A DNA stretch of 64,000 nucleotides from a delta proteobacterium NaphS2 (GTDB lineage Bacteria; Desulfobacterota; DSM-4660; Desulfatiglandales; Desulfatiglandaceae). Every line of letters starts with the position of its first letter. Within the stretch, counting starts at the first letter, position 1. Shown one piece after another: positions 26,963 through 36,557 of the stretch. The notes below the pieces were generated by a model, which saw only the letters and a program-made list of their open reading frames with translations, was not told the DNA's origin and searched no databases. The stretch is taken from assembly GCA_000179315.1 (NCBI GenBank), contig ADZZ01000348.1, forward strand, positions 1-64,000, read 5' to 3'. The position numbers and the translations under genes were made by a program.

Positions 26963-29815
26963 ATGGCACAGAAAAACCAGGACCATCAAACCCGGAAGAT
27001 ATTCAGACCCGATCAGGGGAATATGTTCGAGAAATCCTATGAGGAGGAACTTGAGGAGCAGCGAAAGCAGCAGGTGGAATGCCTCGGCATGACCTTTGAA
27101 AACGATGATGCCCGCCGGGAATATTTCATTGGACTTCTCCGCGAAAAGCTTAAAGACCCGGAGTTCCGCAAGATCGAGGGATTTCCCATTGGTGAGGATG
27201 AGGACATCCTGGCTTTGTCCGATCCGCCATATTACACTGCCTGTCCGAATCCGTTCATTGCGGACTTCATCAAATACTATGGTAAACCATACAATCCGGC
27301 AACCGATGATTATCGCAGGGGGCCATTTGCGGCTGATGTGAGTGAGGGGAAAAATGATCCGATCTACAATGTTCACTCGTATCACACTAAAGTCCCGCAC
27401 AAGGCCATCATGAGGTATATCCTTCATTTCACTAACCCCGGCGATTTGGTTTTTGACGGATTCTGCGGGACAGGAATGACTGGCGTAGCCGCACGCATGT
27501 GTGGCGATCGCGAAGTGGTCATGTCACTAGGCTATCAAGTTGAGTCCGACGGTACCATTTTGCAGAAAGAGGTGGATGAGGATAGTAAGAATGTTTGGAG
27601 ATCATTTTCAAAACTTGGTGAGCGCAGAGCGATTTTGAATGATCTTTCTCCGGCGGCAACATTCATAGCCTACAACTACAATACACCAGTTGATGTGGTA
27701 GCGTTTGAGAAAGAAGCTTTGCAGATTCTTAAAGAGGTCGAGGAAAAATGCGATTGGATGTATAAAACCAAACATTCTGATGGAAGGACAGGAATAATAA
27801 ATCATACAATCTGGTCTGATGTATTTATCTGTCCAGAATGCGCAAATGAAGTTATTTTCTGGAAAGAAGCGGTCGATGAAGTCGCTGGAAAAGTGAAAGA
27901 TGATTTTCCTTGTCCGATTTGTCAGGCTAAGTTGTCTAAGAAAAGTCTCGAAAGAGCTTGGCTAAATGTTTATAAGCATAGCTTGAGAAGATCCATTAAA
28001 ATAGCTAAACAAACTCCTGTTGTCATTGATTACAGCGTAGGGAAAAAACGTTTTAGAAAAGTACCAGATGATGATGATCTTATTCTTATTAAAAAGATCT
28101 CAGATATAGATCTACAAAGCTGGTATCCTAACTCAGAAATTAAAAAAGGCGACAAAACATCCGATCCGTACAGAATTGGTGTCCATTTCATTGATGATTT
28201 TTACACAAAGAGGAATTTAATTTGTGCCAGCGTTTTCTGTGAATCTGCCAAATCATCCCGTTTTATGGCACTTCTCACTGCCGTTACATCAGACATTTCA
28301 AAAATGGCACGAGTGAAAGTCGGCTATTACTTCAAGGGAGGTGGCGGCCCCTTTATACCCGGGTTATCTGGAACTTTGTATATCCCAAGTCTTTCGGTAG
28401 AAAAGAGAGTATCTTTTGCTTTGAGAAACAGGCTCTTAACATTTTCTAAAGCATTTCTACACGGTAAGGACAATCTTTTTCCTATTAGTACCGGTTCTAC
28501 CAGTGAGATACCACATATTGCCGATAATTCAGTAGATTATCTTTTCATTGACCCGCCTTTCGGATCAAATATTATGTATTCTGAATTAAATATTCTTTGG
28601 GAGTCCTGGTTGAGGATCAAAACGAACACAACTCCTGAAGCTATTGAAAATATGACTCAGAATAAAAGGCTTGATGATTATCGGCAATTGATGCTGAGTT
28701 GTTTTGTTGAAGCTTACAGGGTCTTAAAGCCAGGACACTGGATGACTGTAGAATTTTCTAACACTAAAGCATCTGTTTGGAATAGTATTCAGACATCTTT
28801 ATCTGAGGCTGGATTCATTATTGCGAATGTATCCGCACTTGATAAGAAACAAGGAAGTTTTAATGCTGTTACTAATACGACATCTGTCAAACAAGACTTA
28901 GTTATTTCAGCCTATAAACCAAACGGTGGCTTTGAAAACAGATTCCATCAAGAGGCTCAAACTGAAGAAGGCATCTGGGATTTTGTTCGTACTCATTTGA
29001 AGTATTTACCGGTCACGAAACTCCAGAGCACATTCTTGCAGTTTATACCTGAACGTGACCCTCGCATTTTATTCGACCAAATGGTCGGTTACTATGTTCG
29101 GAAGGGCTATTCAGTGCCTATTTCCAGCCAAGAGTTCCAAAGTAGTCTTGCGCAAAGATTCATCGAGCGTGATGGTATGTATTTCTTGCCGGATCAAGTG
29201 GCTGAATATGATCGAAAAAAGATGACCACTGGCGACCTGGTGCAGATGTCAATGTTCGTCTCCGACGAGGCTTCGGCCATTCAGTGGCTCAAGCAGCAGC
29301 TTACTAAGAAACCGCAGACCTTCCAGGATATACACCCGCAATTTCTGAAGGAAATTGGCGGCTGGCAGAAGCATGAAAAGGCCCTGGAACTGTCCGAATT
29401 GCTGGAGCAAAACTTTCTGCGCTACGATGGCAAAGGTGAGGTGCTCAGCCCAATTCATAGCTACCTTTCTTCGAACTTCAAGGAGCTGCGTAATCTGGAA
29501 AAGGACGATCCAGTGCTGAAAGCCAAAGCAAAAGACCGCTGGTATGTCCCTGACCCGAACAAAGCCGGAGATCTGGAGAAGCTGCGCGAGCGGGCCCTGA
29601 TGCGGGAGTTCGAAGAGTACTGCGAATTCAAACAGAAACGACTGAAGGTGTTCCGCCTGGAGGCCGTCCGGGCCGGATTCAAGAAGGCATGGCAGGAACG
29701 CGACTACGCCACGATCATTGCCGTGGCCCGCAAGATACCCGATAAAATTCTCCAGGAGGACCCTAAGCTGCTTATGTGGTATGATCAAGCAGTCACCCGC
29801 TCCGGGGACGTATGA
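26963..29815 (+). CDS. pglX: BREX type 3 adenine methyltransferase PglX (PglXI)
   Basis: 950 residues. Motif I is VFDGFCGTGMTGVAARM near residue 160 and motif IV FIDPPFGSNIMYSEL near residue 525; between them a zinc-ribbon pair CPECANEV and CPICQAKL. This layout matches the zinc-containing PglXI of BREX-3, which marks host DNA so that phage DNA can be told apart. N- and C-terminal parts are GC-rich, while the centre from about 27,540 to 29,200 is clearly AT-rich (one line, 28021-28080, has 21 G+C of 60; line 29581-29640 has 35 of 60). This points to replacement of the central part. The next gene starts within the last bases. Confidence 0.9.
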   Translation: MAQKNQDHQTRKIFRPDQGNMFEKSYEEELEEQRKQQVECLGMTFENDDARREYFIGLLREKLKDPEFRKIEGFPIGEDEDILALSDPPYYTACPNPFIADFIKYYGKPYNPATDDYRRGPFAADVSEGKNDPIYNVHSYHTKVPHKAIMRYILHFTNPGDLVFDGFCGTGMTGVAARMCGDREVVMSLGYQVESDGTILQKEVDEDSKNVWRSFSKLGERRAILNDLSPAATFIAYNYNTPVDVVAFEKEALQILKEVEEKCDWMYKTKHSDGRTGIINHTIWSDVFICPECANEVIFWKEAVDEVAGKVKDDFPCPICQAKLSKKSLERAWLNVYKHSLRRSIKIAKQTPVVIDYSVGKKRFRKVPDDDDLILIKKISDIDLQSWYPNSEIKKGDKTSDPYRIGVHFIDDFYTKRNLICASVFCESAKSSRFMALLTAVTSDISKMARVKVGYYFKGGGGPFIPGLSGTLYIPSLSVEKRVSFALRNRLLTFSKAFLHGKDNLFPISTGSTSEIPHIADNSVDYLFIDPPFGSNIMYSELNILWESWLRIKTNTTPEAIENMTQNKRLDDYRQLMLSCFVEAYRVLKPGHWMTVEFSNTKASVWNSIQTSLSEAGFIIANVSALDKKQGSFNAVTNTTSVKQDLVISAYKPNGGFENRFHQEAQTEEGIWDFVRTHLKYLPVTKLQSTFLQFIPERDPRILFDQMVGYYVRKGYSVPISSQEFQSSLAQRFIERDGMYFLPDQVAEYDRKKMTTGDLVQMSMFVSDEASAIQWLKQQLTKKPQTFQDIHPQFLKEIGGWQKHEKALELSELLEQNFLRYDGKGEVLSPIHSYLSSNFKELRNLEKDDPVLKAKAKDRWYVPDPNKAGDLEKLRERALMREFEEYCEFKQKRLKVFRLEAVRAGFKKAWQERDYATIIAVARKIPDKILQEDPKLLMWYDQAVTRSGDV

Positions 29816-29871
29816 TAATAGAGATATATCTTTTATCGCTGAGAATTATTAGTCCAAAAAGGGAGACCAAA

Positions 29872-30648
29872 ATGCCTAAAAAGGAACTGAAAAATAAGCC
29901 ACTTGTTGAGGCGATTCTTGAAATCAGATGGAAGCTTGAAGGAGTTTCTCCAGCGCCACGGATTGACAAACACTATAAATTATTACTTGGCCGCTTATTT
30001 GATCGTGTGCTCGATGAATACCCTGAGCACGAGCAATTAGCCGCTGCCAATATTCCAGATGAAATGGCTGGCCATGTCGTTCAACATAGGTTTAGGGTAG
30101 GTCCAAATACTTGGCCACTGCTTCAGGTGGGCCCAGGTATTTTTACAGTAAACTCAACAGCAGATTACAGATGGACGGATTTTCGTCCCAGGGTTCTGAC
30201 TGCGATTGATAATTTACATGATGCTCACCCTAAAGTGGATGATCTAAAGATTAGCAACATAATATTGCGTTATATTGATGCCGTAGGTTTTGATTATAAA
30301 GGAAGCAACTCCCTTGAATTCTTGAGAGATAAACTTAAACTCAACATAACCTTGCCGGAAAATTTATTCGACGATTCAGATGTCGAAAATAGGCCTAAAG
30401 GTTTTACCTTCCAGTGCTCGTTCAAATGCAAGAAACCGAATGGGATTGTCAATATCCGTTTTGCTACCGGAAAAAGAATGGATGTGCCTGCCATAGTCTG
30501 GGAAACCACTATAGAATCTGCCGGAGATGATTTGCCAAAGATGCCTCAAGGTTTTGAAAATTGGCTTGATGCAGCACATGAGATTACAGATGATTGGTTT
30601 TTCAAGATGATAGCTGGAGAACTCGAAAGGAGGTTTTCAGGTGAATAG
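29872..30648 (+). CDS. TIGR04255 family protein
   Basis: About 258 residues. The start KNKPLVEAILEIRWKLE and the middle PLLQVGPGIFTVNSTADYRW are the signatures of TIGR04255, a family of unknown function often encoded among defence genes. GGGAGA lies six bases before the ATG at 29872, preferred over 29812. It is AT-rich like the pglX centre, unlike brxHII. It overlaps the next gene by eight bases. First of three genes inserted between pglX and brxHII; likely a separate module carried by the BREX operon. Confidence 0.8.
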   Translation: MPKKELKNKPLVEAILEIRWKLEGVSPAPRIDKHYKLLLGRLFDRVLDEYPEHEQLAAANIPDEMAGHVVQHRFRVGPNTWPLLQVGPGIFTVNSTADYRWTDFRPRVLTAIDNLHDAHPKVDDLKISNIILRYIDAVGFDYKGSNSLEFLRDKLKLNITLPENLFDDSDVENRPKGFTFQCSFKCKKPNGIVNIRFATGKRMDVPAIVWETTIESAGDDLPKMPQGFENWLDAAHEITDDWFFKMIAGELERRFSGE

Positions 30649-31021
30649 TAACTATACGACAGTTGATACTTACGATGAAGAAAAGCTATCAGAAATACAC
30701 TCGACCGGTTTTTGGCAAAGATGGGAGGGGGTTTTTCCCAAGAAAGGCCTTGAAATGACTCGCTTAGCAAAAAATATAGGTATTGCAGCACTTTTTGCTC
30801 TATCACCTGTTACTGCTATGCACGACCCATGGTTGAATGAAAAGAGGAGACGCGATGCCGCCATGACGATATCTGTATACCAGGAAATTATTGGCCGTTT
30901 AGTATCACGTGCTGAGGCATTAGCGCTAGCTCACCAGATTCTCATAAAAGCCGAACAAGAGCGGCTTATAATCGCTGAATTAGAGGCTGCTAGAGGTATT
31001 CAATGGGAGGAGGTCGAATGA
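30641..31021 (+). CDS. unknown protein, TIGR04255 cassette
   Basis: 126 residues with a GTG start behind AGGAGG. A moderately hydrophobic stretch (NIGIAALFALSPVTAM, around residue 47) is flanked by charged segments, and the C-terminal half is a predicted helix (ISVYQEIIGRLVSRAEALALA...). No known domain. It overlaps its neighbours on both sides by a few bases, so the three cassette genes are translated together. Might be a membrane-touching partner of the TIGR04255 protein. Confidence 0.65.
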   Translation: MNSNYTTVDTYDEEKLSEIHSTGFWQRWEGVFPKKGLEMTRLAKNIGIAALFALSPVTAMHDPWLNEKRRRDAAMTISVYQEIIGRLVSRAEALALAHQILIKAEQERLIIAELEAARGIQWEEVE

Positions 31022-31674
31022 TTTATGTAGTCCCTAACCAAACTGATCCTATCCGCCAAGGAGATATTTTTATTGGGCTTCCAAGAATTGAAATTTCACT
31101 CAGTAATATTGTTATTGCAGGAGAAAATGGTGAGCGGATAGCAAAATGGGAGGAATTAGCAAGTCAAACAGATCCTATTAACATCATCGTTCCTGTTCGT
31201 TCAGTGTCTGCAATAGTTGCCACCCAAGATTGTGATGCATCCCGTAGCCGAGACATCACACTCTGTGAAATTCGTGAATTCCGTGATGTTGAAAGGAAAA
31301 GCAAAGATACAACGTCGCCCAAAAAATGGAAGAATATACTTACTCAACACGCGAGAATTAATCAAAAGTGGTTTTATCTGCCACCAAACGAGCAAATTGG
31401 CTTTTCTGAAAAAATGGCTGTCGATTTCCTCGTAACAATTCGGGTACCACGTGAGGATTTGGAAAATACTCGGTCTCTAAGGCGCGGACGACTTAACGAT
31501 ATAGCAGACGAGCATTTCCGTGAACGTATTGGTGAATTTTTTCGTCGATATCCTTATGACGAGTGGTATGCGCTTGATAACCGAGAGATGGCCGCATATA
31601 CAAGAGAATATCCTGACACAAATCCTTTTCCATGGCAAAAAAATCCTAATGGATTGAACTGTGATCCAACATGA
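31018..31674 (+). CDS. unknown protein, TIGR04255 cassette
   Basis: About 218 residues, beginning MIYVVPNQTDPIRQGDIFIG; the middle has VSAIVATQDCDASRSRDI, which resembles a small group of uncharacterised proteins in defence neighbourhoods. Mixed alpha/beta composition, no catalytic motif I can name. The ATG overlaps the upstream stop (ATGA) behind GGAGG. Last gene of the AT-rich three-gene insert; brxHII follows after 64 bases. Confidence 0.65.
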   Translation: MIYVVPNQTDPIRQGDIFIGLPRIEISLSNIVIAGENGERIAKWEELASQTDPINIIVPVRSVSAIVATQDCDASRSRDITLCEIREFRDVERKSKDTTSPKKWKNILTQHARINQKWFYLPPNEQIGFSEKMAVDFLVTIRVPREDLENTRSLRRGRLNDIADEHFRERIGEFFRRYPYDEWYALDNREMAAYTREYPDTNPFPWQKNPNGLNCDPT

Positions 31675-31738
31675 CAGATGAATGTGTTTTATCATAGTAG
31701 AAATGATTTGCCTCCGGAATTAAAAGAACTGTTTAGTG

Positions 31739-34537
31739 ATGAGGATTGATGCGAACAGCTGGTATTTCAGCCCGGACCATGAGCAGCTGTGCCAGGTCAT
31801 CGAAACCCAGACGCTCTGGGGCGAGACGACCTGCCGGGTATGGCTGCCCGGCCGCGATTCGGTGGTCCGCGTTCCTGCTTCCAGACTCGCCCCCTTGGAG
31901 GATTCAGGAACGGGCACTGCTGACGGTATTGCCTATGTTGCCTCCGCCGCACGCGTAGCCGATGCCCTGACCCAGGATGTCTTGCTTGCGCCCATTGAAT
32001 CATCGGTGATTCCGCTCCCGCACCAAATCAAGGCGCTGTCCCGCGCCATCTCCGGAGACCGGGTTCGTTACCTTCTGGCCGATGAGGTCGGACTCGGAAA
32101 AACCATCGAGGCAGGACTCATTCTTCGTGAGCTGAAGCTTCGCGGACTGGTCAAGCGATCGCTGGTCATCGCGCCAAAGGGATTGGTGACCCAATGGGTG
32201 GCGGAGATGCATACCCATTTCAACGAAGATTTCAGGCTTCTCATCCCCGGTGACTTTTCGGCGTACAAACGAATCGCCAAGGAAGACAACATCTGGCAGA
32301 GCCATCCGCAGGTGGTCTGCCCCATGGATTCGGTCAAGCCATTGGAGAGCCGGCGGGGCTGGTCGGCAAAGCAGGTAGCCGACTACAACCAGGAACGATT
32401 CGAGGATCTGGTTTCAGCGGGATGGGATCTGGTGATCGTGGACGAGGCCCACCGGCTTGGCGGCAGCACCGACCAGGTGGCCAGATTCAAACTGGGCCAG
32501 GGGCTGTGCGAAGCCGCACCGTATTTTCTGATGTTGTCGGCGACCCCGCACCAGGGAAAAACCGATGCCTTCCATCGTCTGGTCTCTCTGCTCGATGCCC
32601 AGGCGTTTCCCGACATAGGCAGCGTGACACGGGACCGGGTTCAACCCTATGTGATCCGAACTGAAAAACGACGTGCCATTACTGCGGAAGGAAAACCACT
32701 TTTTAAACCGCGGAAAACGGAGCTTGCGCCTGTCTCCTGGGGAGAGACACATCGGGACCAACAAATCCTATACGAGGCGGTCACCGAATACGTTAGGGAA
32801 GGATACAACCAGGCCGTGCGCGAAAAGCGCAGCTATATCGGATTCCTGATGATCCTGATGCAGCGTTTGGTGGTGTCGAGCACAACCGCTATTCGAACCA
32901 CACTGGAGCGACGGTTGGACGCACTCGAATCACCTCCAGAGCAATTGAGCCTTTTCCCGACCTTTTTAGAGGATGAGTGGGCCGATCTCGACGGACAGGA
33001 ACAGATGGAAACGCTCCTGACCACACGTCTGAAGGCGCTCAAGAACGAACGGGCCGAGGTGAAGCTGCTCCTTCAGACCGCTACCCGATGCATACAAGCC
33101 GGTTCAGATGCCAAGGCGGAGGCGCTGCTTGACTGGATTTACAAATTGCAGGCGGAAGAAGGCGATCCGGAACTGAAATTCCTGGTATTCACCGAGTTTG
33201 TACCAACCCAGCAGATGTTACAGGCTTTTCTTTCTGAGCGCGGGTTCCCGGTGGTTTGTCTGAACGGTTCCATGGATATGGACGAGCGCCAGAAGGTTCA
33301 GGAATCGTTTGCCCAAGAAGCACGCGTGCTCGTCTCCACCGACGCAGGTGGCGAGGGTTTGAATCTTCAGTTCTGCCACGTGGTGATCAATTATGACATC
33401 CCCTGGAATCCCATGCGCCTCGAACAGCGTATCGGTCGGGTGGATCGTATTGGGCAGACCCATGTGGTGCGTGCCGTCAACTTTGTTTTCGAGGATTCGG
33501 TGGAGCACCGCGTCCGAGAGGTACTTGAGGAAAAGCTGGCGGTTATTTTCGAGGAGTTCGGCATCGACAAAACCGGCGACGTCCTTGACTCGGCCCAGGC
33601 AGGACAGATCTTTGATGATCTGTATGTGGATGCGATTCTCAATCCGGATGAACTCGATGCATCTGTTGATAAAGTCATCATCCGGTTACAGGAGCAGACC
33701 CGGGATACCCTGGAAAGCGCTTCCGTATTAGGCGATACCGAAGATCTTGAACCAACTGAAGCCCAACGCCTGATGGAGCATCCCTTGCCGTACTGGGTCG
33801 AGCGGATGACGGTAAGTTATCTTAGTGCCCATGGCGGCAAAGCCGAACGAAACCGGCGAACCTGGAATCTGACCTGGCCGGATGGCGAAGGGATCAACAG
33901 GGTTGTTTTCACCGGCAAAGAGGCCGAACAGACACCAACGGCCTGGCATCTGACCTTGGAAGACTCGCGGATTCGGGGCTTGGCAATGAGGCTCCCGCGA
34001 TTTGCACCGGGACAACCGGTTTCAGTCGTGACGATTCCGGAGATTCCGGAGGAGATCACGGGGCTGTGGTCTCTCTGGAGAATCGGCATCGCCACCATGG
34101 ACTGGAACCGTCACCGAATCATGCCGCTTTTCCTGGCCGATGACGGGAAGATTTTTACGCCCACTGCGCGACATCTGTGGGATCGGCTCCTAAGCGTAAC
34201 GCCTTCCGTCCGTGGACATCTCGCTATTGATGACGCCGGAAATGCCTTTGATCGGCTCTCGCAGATAGCCGAAGAGCACGGTCGGTCCATCTATGACGAG
34301 CTCATTCAAGAACACCGTTCGCGTCTTAATCGCGAGAGGGAAAAAGGTGAATATGCCTTCACCGCCCGACGCAAAATCGTTGAGCGTATAGGCCTGCCCC
34401 AGGTTCGCGACTACCGACTGAACCTGCTCCGGCAGGAAGAACGCTCATGGTACGAGGAACTCGAACGTAAGGCTCAGGTTTACCCGGAAATGGTGCCGCT
34501 ACTCATTATCCGGGTTGAGGGAGGTGACCATGAGTAA
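31739..34537 (+). CDS. brxHII: BREX type 3 SNF2-like helicase BrxHII
   Basis: 932 residues of the SF2/SNF2 type. Motif I is DEVGLGKTIEAGLIL near residue 116, motif II VDEAHRLGG, motif III SATPHQGK, and motif VI LEQRIGRVDRIGQ. Similar helicases are the BrxHII of BREX-3 and the DrmD-like proteins of DISARM; position between pglX and pglZ favours BrxHII. It probably translocates on DNA to drive discrimination or remodelling. The ATG at 31739 lacks a good ribosome binding site; a 23-codon frame (31681-31752) overlaps it and may couple translation. Base composition returns to GC-rich here. The end overlaps pglZ by eight bases. Confidence 0.9.
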   Translation: MRIDANSWYFSPDHEQLCQVIETQTLWGETTCRVWLPGRDSVVRVPASRLAPLEDSGTGTADGIAYVASAARVADALTQDVLLAPIESSVIPLPHQIKALSRAISGDRVRYLLADEVGLGKTIEAGLILRELKLRGLVKRSLVIAPKGLVTQWVAEMHTHFNEDFRLLIPGDFSAYKRIAKEDNIWQSHPQVVCPMDSVKPLESRRGWSAKQVADYNQERFEDLVSAGWDLVIVDEAHRLGGSTDQVARFKLGQGLCEAAPYFLMLSATPHQGKTDAFHRLVSLLDAQAFPDIGSVTRDRVQPYVIRTEKRRAITAEGKPLFKPRKTELAPVSWGETHRDQQILYEAVTEYVREGYNQAVREKRSYIGFLMILMQRLVVSSTTAIRTTLERRLDALESPPEQLSLFPTFLEDEWADLDGQEQMETLLTTRLKALKNERAEVKLLLQTATRCIQAGSDAKAEALLDWIYKLQAEEGDPELKFLVFTEFVPTQQMLQAFLSERGFPVVCLNGSMDMDERQKVQESFAQEARVLVSTDAGGEGLNLQFCHVVINYDIPWNPMRLEQRIGRVDRIGQTHVVRAVNFVFEDSVEHRVREVLEEKLAVIFEEFGIDKTGDVLDSAQAGQIFDDLYVDAILNPDELDASVDKVIIRLQEQTRDTLESASVLGDTEDLEPTEAQRLMEHPLPYWVERMTVSYLSAHGGKAERNRRTWNLTWPDGEGINRVVFTGKEAEQTPTAWHLTLEDSRIRGLAMRLPRFAPGQPVSVVTIPEIPEEITGLWSLWRIGIATMDWNRHRIMPLFLADDGKIFTPTARHLWDRLLSVTPSVRGHLAIDDAGNAFDRLSQIAEEHGRSIYDELIQEHRSRLNREREKGEYAFTARRKIVERIGLPQVRDYRLNLLRQEERSWYEELERKAQVYPEMVPLLIIRVEGGDHE

Positions 34538-36557
34538 CTGGCGCGATCAGATTCTCAAAGAGTTCACTCCCCATGTAGCCAGGCTGACCCTGGTTGCCGA
34601 CCCGGACGGGCTCTTACTTGAAGAAGGTATCTTGGAGGGGATAAAAGATCGCGGGTTTGAACTCATCCCTTTTGAGGATCATATCGCTTTTCGTTATGCC
34701 TACGAATCCAGGTTCCGCTCCCGCTGGGACCGGGGAGAAGACACCAATTTGGTCGTCGTCCTTCATTGTGCGGCCAATGATTTGGGTTCCCTGCCCTATG
34801 ACCTGTTTCAGGCCGGTCGCCGATTGTCTTTCAACCTTGGCGAAATATTTCCCAACCTGAGCTATCCTGTTCTGACCGCCATGGACCGTGGAGATCTGGA
34901 TTCCCTGTATCAGGCCCAGAAAAGACACGCCCCCGGTGTGTTGGGAGACAACGCCACCAAAGAATTCGTTCTGCGGCATGTCTTTGAAATTGCACCTGAA
35001 CTCATCAAGAAGCCTTCCGATCTCCTGCGTGTACTGCTGCGCCGTCACTACCGGAAACAGCGAATACCCTCAATTCTTGATGAACGCTTCATCCAGCTTC
35101 TCAGCCAAAAAAGCGGGTTTCATGACTGGCCTCTTGAAACGATTATTCCGGACGGGCAGGCTTTTTTTGCCTTTCTGCAGGAACGCTGGCCCGTATTTCT
35201 CGATCGATCGGTAAAACAGGAAGTTGATAGTGTTCAGGAGAAGGAAAAACCCTATGGCTTTGAGTTTCCCGGGCCTTCGGATCTACCCTTCGACCATGAC
35301 GACATACGGGTTTACATCGACAACCTGTTCTTGGAAGGTTTGCTTGAAGCCGTTCCCCACGAACAGTCCGACTCGCTGGGCAAGACCTGGCTCGGCATCG
35401 GTATCCGAATGGATGAGCAGGCGGACCGGGCGCGCCGCGTGGATGGCCTCCTGGACACCCTGGCCGCTGATATTCCAAAGGAGGACGCACGGCATAATGA
35501 CTGGTTCCGCTTTGCGAGAACCTGGGCGGAGCTGCTGACCCTGGTGCTGGATTCAGGTACCGTTTTGCCTGAGACAACCCATGAGAAAATGGAAACGCTG
35601 CGGGCTGGGATGGACGCAGCTTTTCTATCGTGGCTGACAAAGCGGTACGGAGGGTTGATCAATTTGCCCCCGCTGCCGCCGGTCATGCTTCATCATATTC
35701 CCCGTTTTCTGTCCCGACAAAGGGATGATGCTGGAAAACTCAAAATGGCCTTGGTGCTGGTGGACGGTCTTTCACTGGATCAATGGATTGTTATCCGCAA
35801 AGAACTTGCCAGGCAGAACGCCGACTACCACTTTCGTGAAAATGCGGTATTTGCCTGGATACCGACGATCACATCCGTTTCGCGTCAGGCGACTTTTTCA
35901 GGAAAGCCACCCATCTATTTCCCGAACAGCATCCATACGACGGACAAGGAGCAGAAGCTGTGGACCAAATTCTGGGTGGATCAGGGGTTGACGCAGCAGG
36001 AAGTCGCTTACGCCAGAGGCTTGGGTGGCGGCGCCCTCGAAAGTGTAGAGGAAATCGTTACCTATCCCAGGACACAGGTGGTCGGCCTGGTTGTCGATAA
36101 AGTGGACAAGATCATGCACGGCATGGAACTTGGATCTGCCGGCATGCACAATCAAGTGAGGCAGTGGGCCGCAGGGCCTTTTATGGCACAACTTTTTGAC
36201 CTACTTCTGAACCATGGATTCAGGGTCTACTTGACTTCGGATCATGGAAATATTGAGGCGACCGGATGTGGCCACCCTGCTGAGGGGGCCGTGGCAGATC
36301 TGCGCGGAGAGCGTGTACGAGTCTATCGGGATTTCTTGCTGCGAGACCAGATTAAAGAACGGTTTCCAGACGCGCTGGTATGGCCGTCTATTGGGCTTCC
36401 GGAAGACTATCTCCCTCTAATCGCCCCTGATCGATCGGCATTTGTTCGTGAGCCCGTGCGGCTTGTATGTCACGGCGGCACATCTATGGAAGAACTCATC
36501 GTCCCTTTGGTTCAAATTGAGACCGCAAATCATGCGAATAAGAGGATAGCCAAATGA
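34530..36557 (+). CDS. pglZ: BREX type 3 phosphatase-like PglZ
   Basis: About 675 residues. The alkaline-phosphatase-like core shows MALVLVDGLSLDQW, AYARGLGGGALESV and the metal-binding YLTSDHGNIEATGCG, then CHGGTSMEELIVPL, all usual in PglZ proteins. PglZ is the marker protein of BREX; its phosphatase or nuclease chemistry is not fully settled. The ATG at 34530 sits behind GGAGGTGACC and overlaps brxHII by eight bases. The stop overlaps the brxA start (ATGA). The gene is complete. Confidence 0.92.
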   Translation: MSNWRDQILKEFTPHVARLTLVADPDGLLLEEGILEGIKDRGFELIPFEDHIAFRYAYESRFRSRWDRGEDTNLVVVLHCAANDLGSLPYDLFQAGRRLSFNLGEIFPNLSYPVLTAMDRGDLDSLYQAQKRHAPGVLGDNATKEFVLRHVFEIAPELIKKPSDLLRVLLRRHYRKQRIPSILDERFIQLLSQKSGFHDWPLETIIPDGQAFFAFLQERWPVFLDRSVKQEVDSVQEKEKPYGFEFPGPSDLPFDHDDIRVYIDNLFLEGLLEAVPHEQSDSLGKTWLGIGIRMDEQADRARRVDGLLDTLAADIPKEDARHNDWFRFARTWAELLTLVLDSGTVLPETTHEKMETLRAGMDAAFLSWLTKRYGGLINLPPLPPVMLHHIPRFLSRQRDDAGKLKMALVLVDGLSLDQWIVIRKELARQNADYHFRENAVFAWIPTITSVSRQATFSGKPPIYFPNSIHTTDKEQKLWTKFWVDQGLTQQEVAYARGLGGGALESVEEIVTYPRTQVVGLVVDKVDKIMHGMELGSAGMHNQVRQWAAGPFMAQLFDLLLNHGFRVYLTSDHGNIEATGCGHPAEGAVADLRGERVRVYRDFLLRDQIKERFPDALVWPSIGLPEDYLPLIAPDRSAFVREPVRLVCHGGTSMEELIVPLVQIETANHANKRIAK

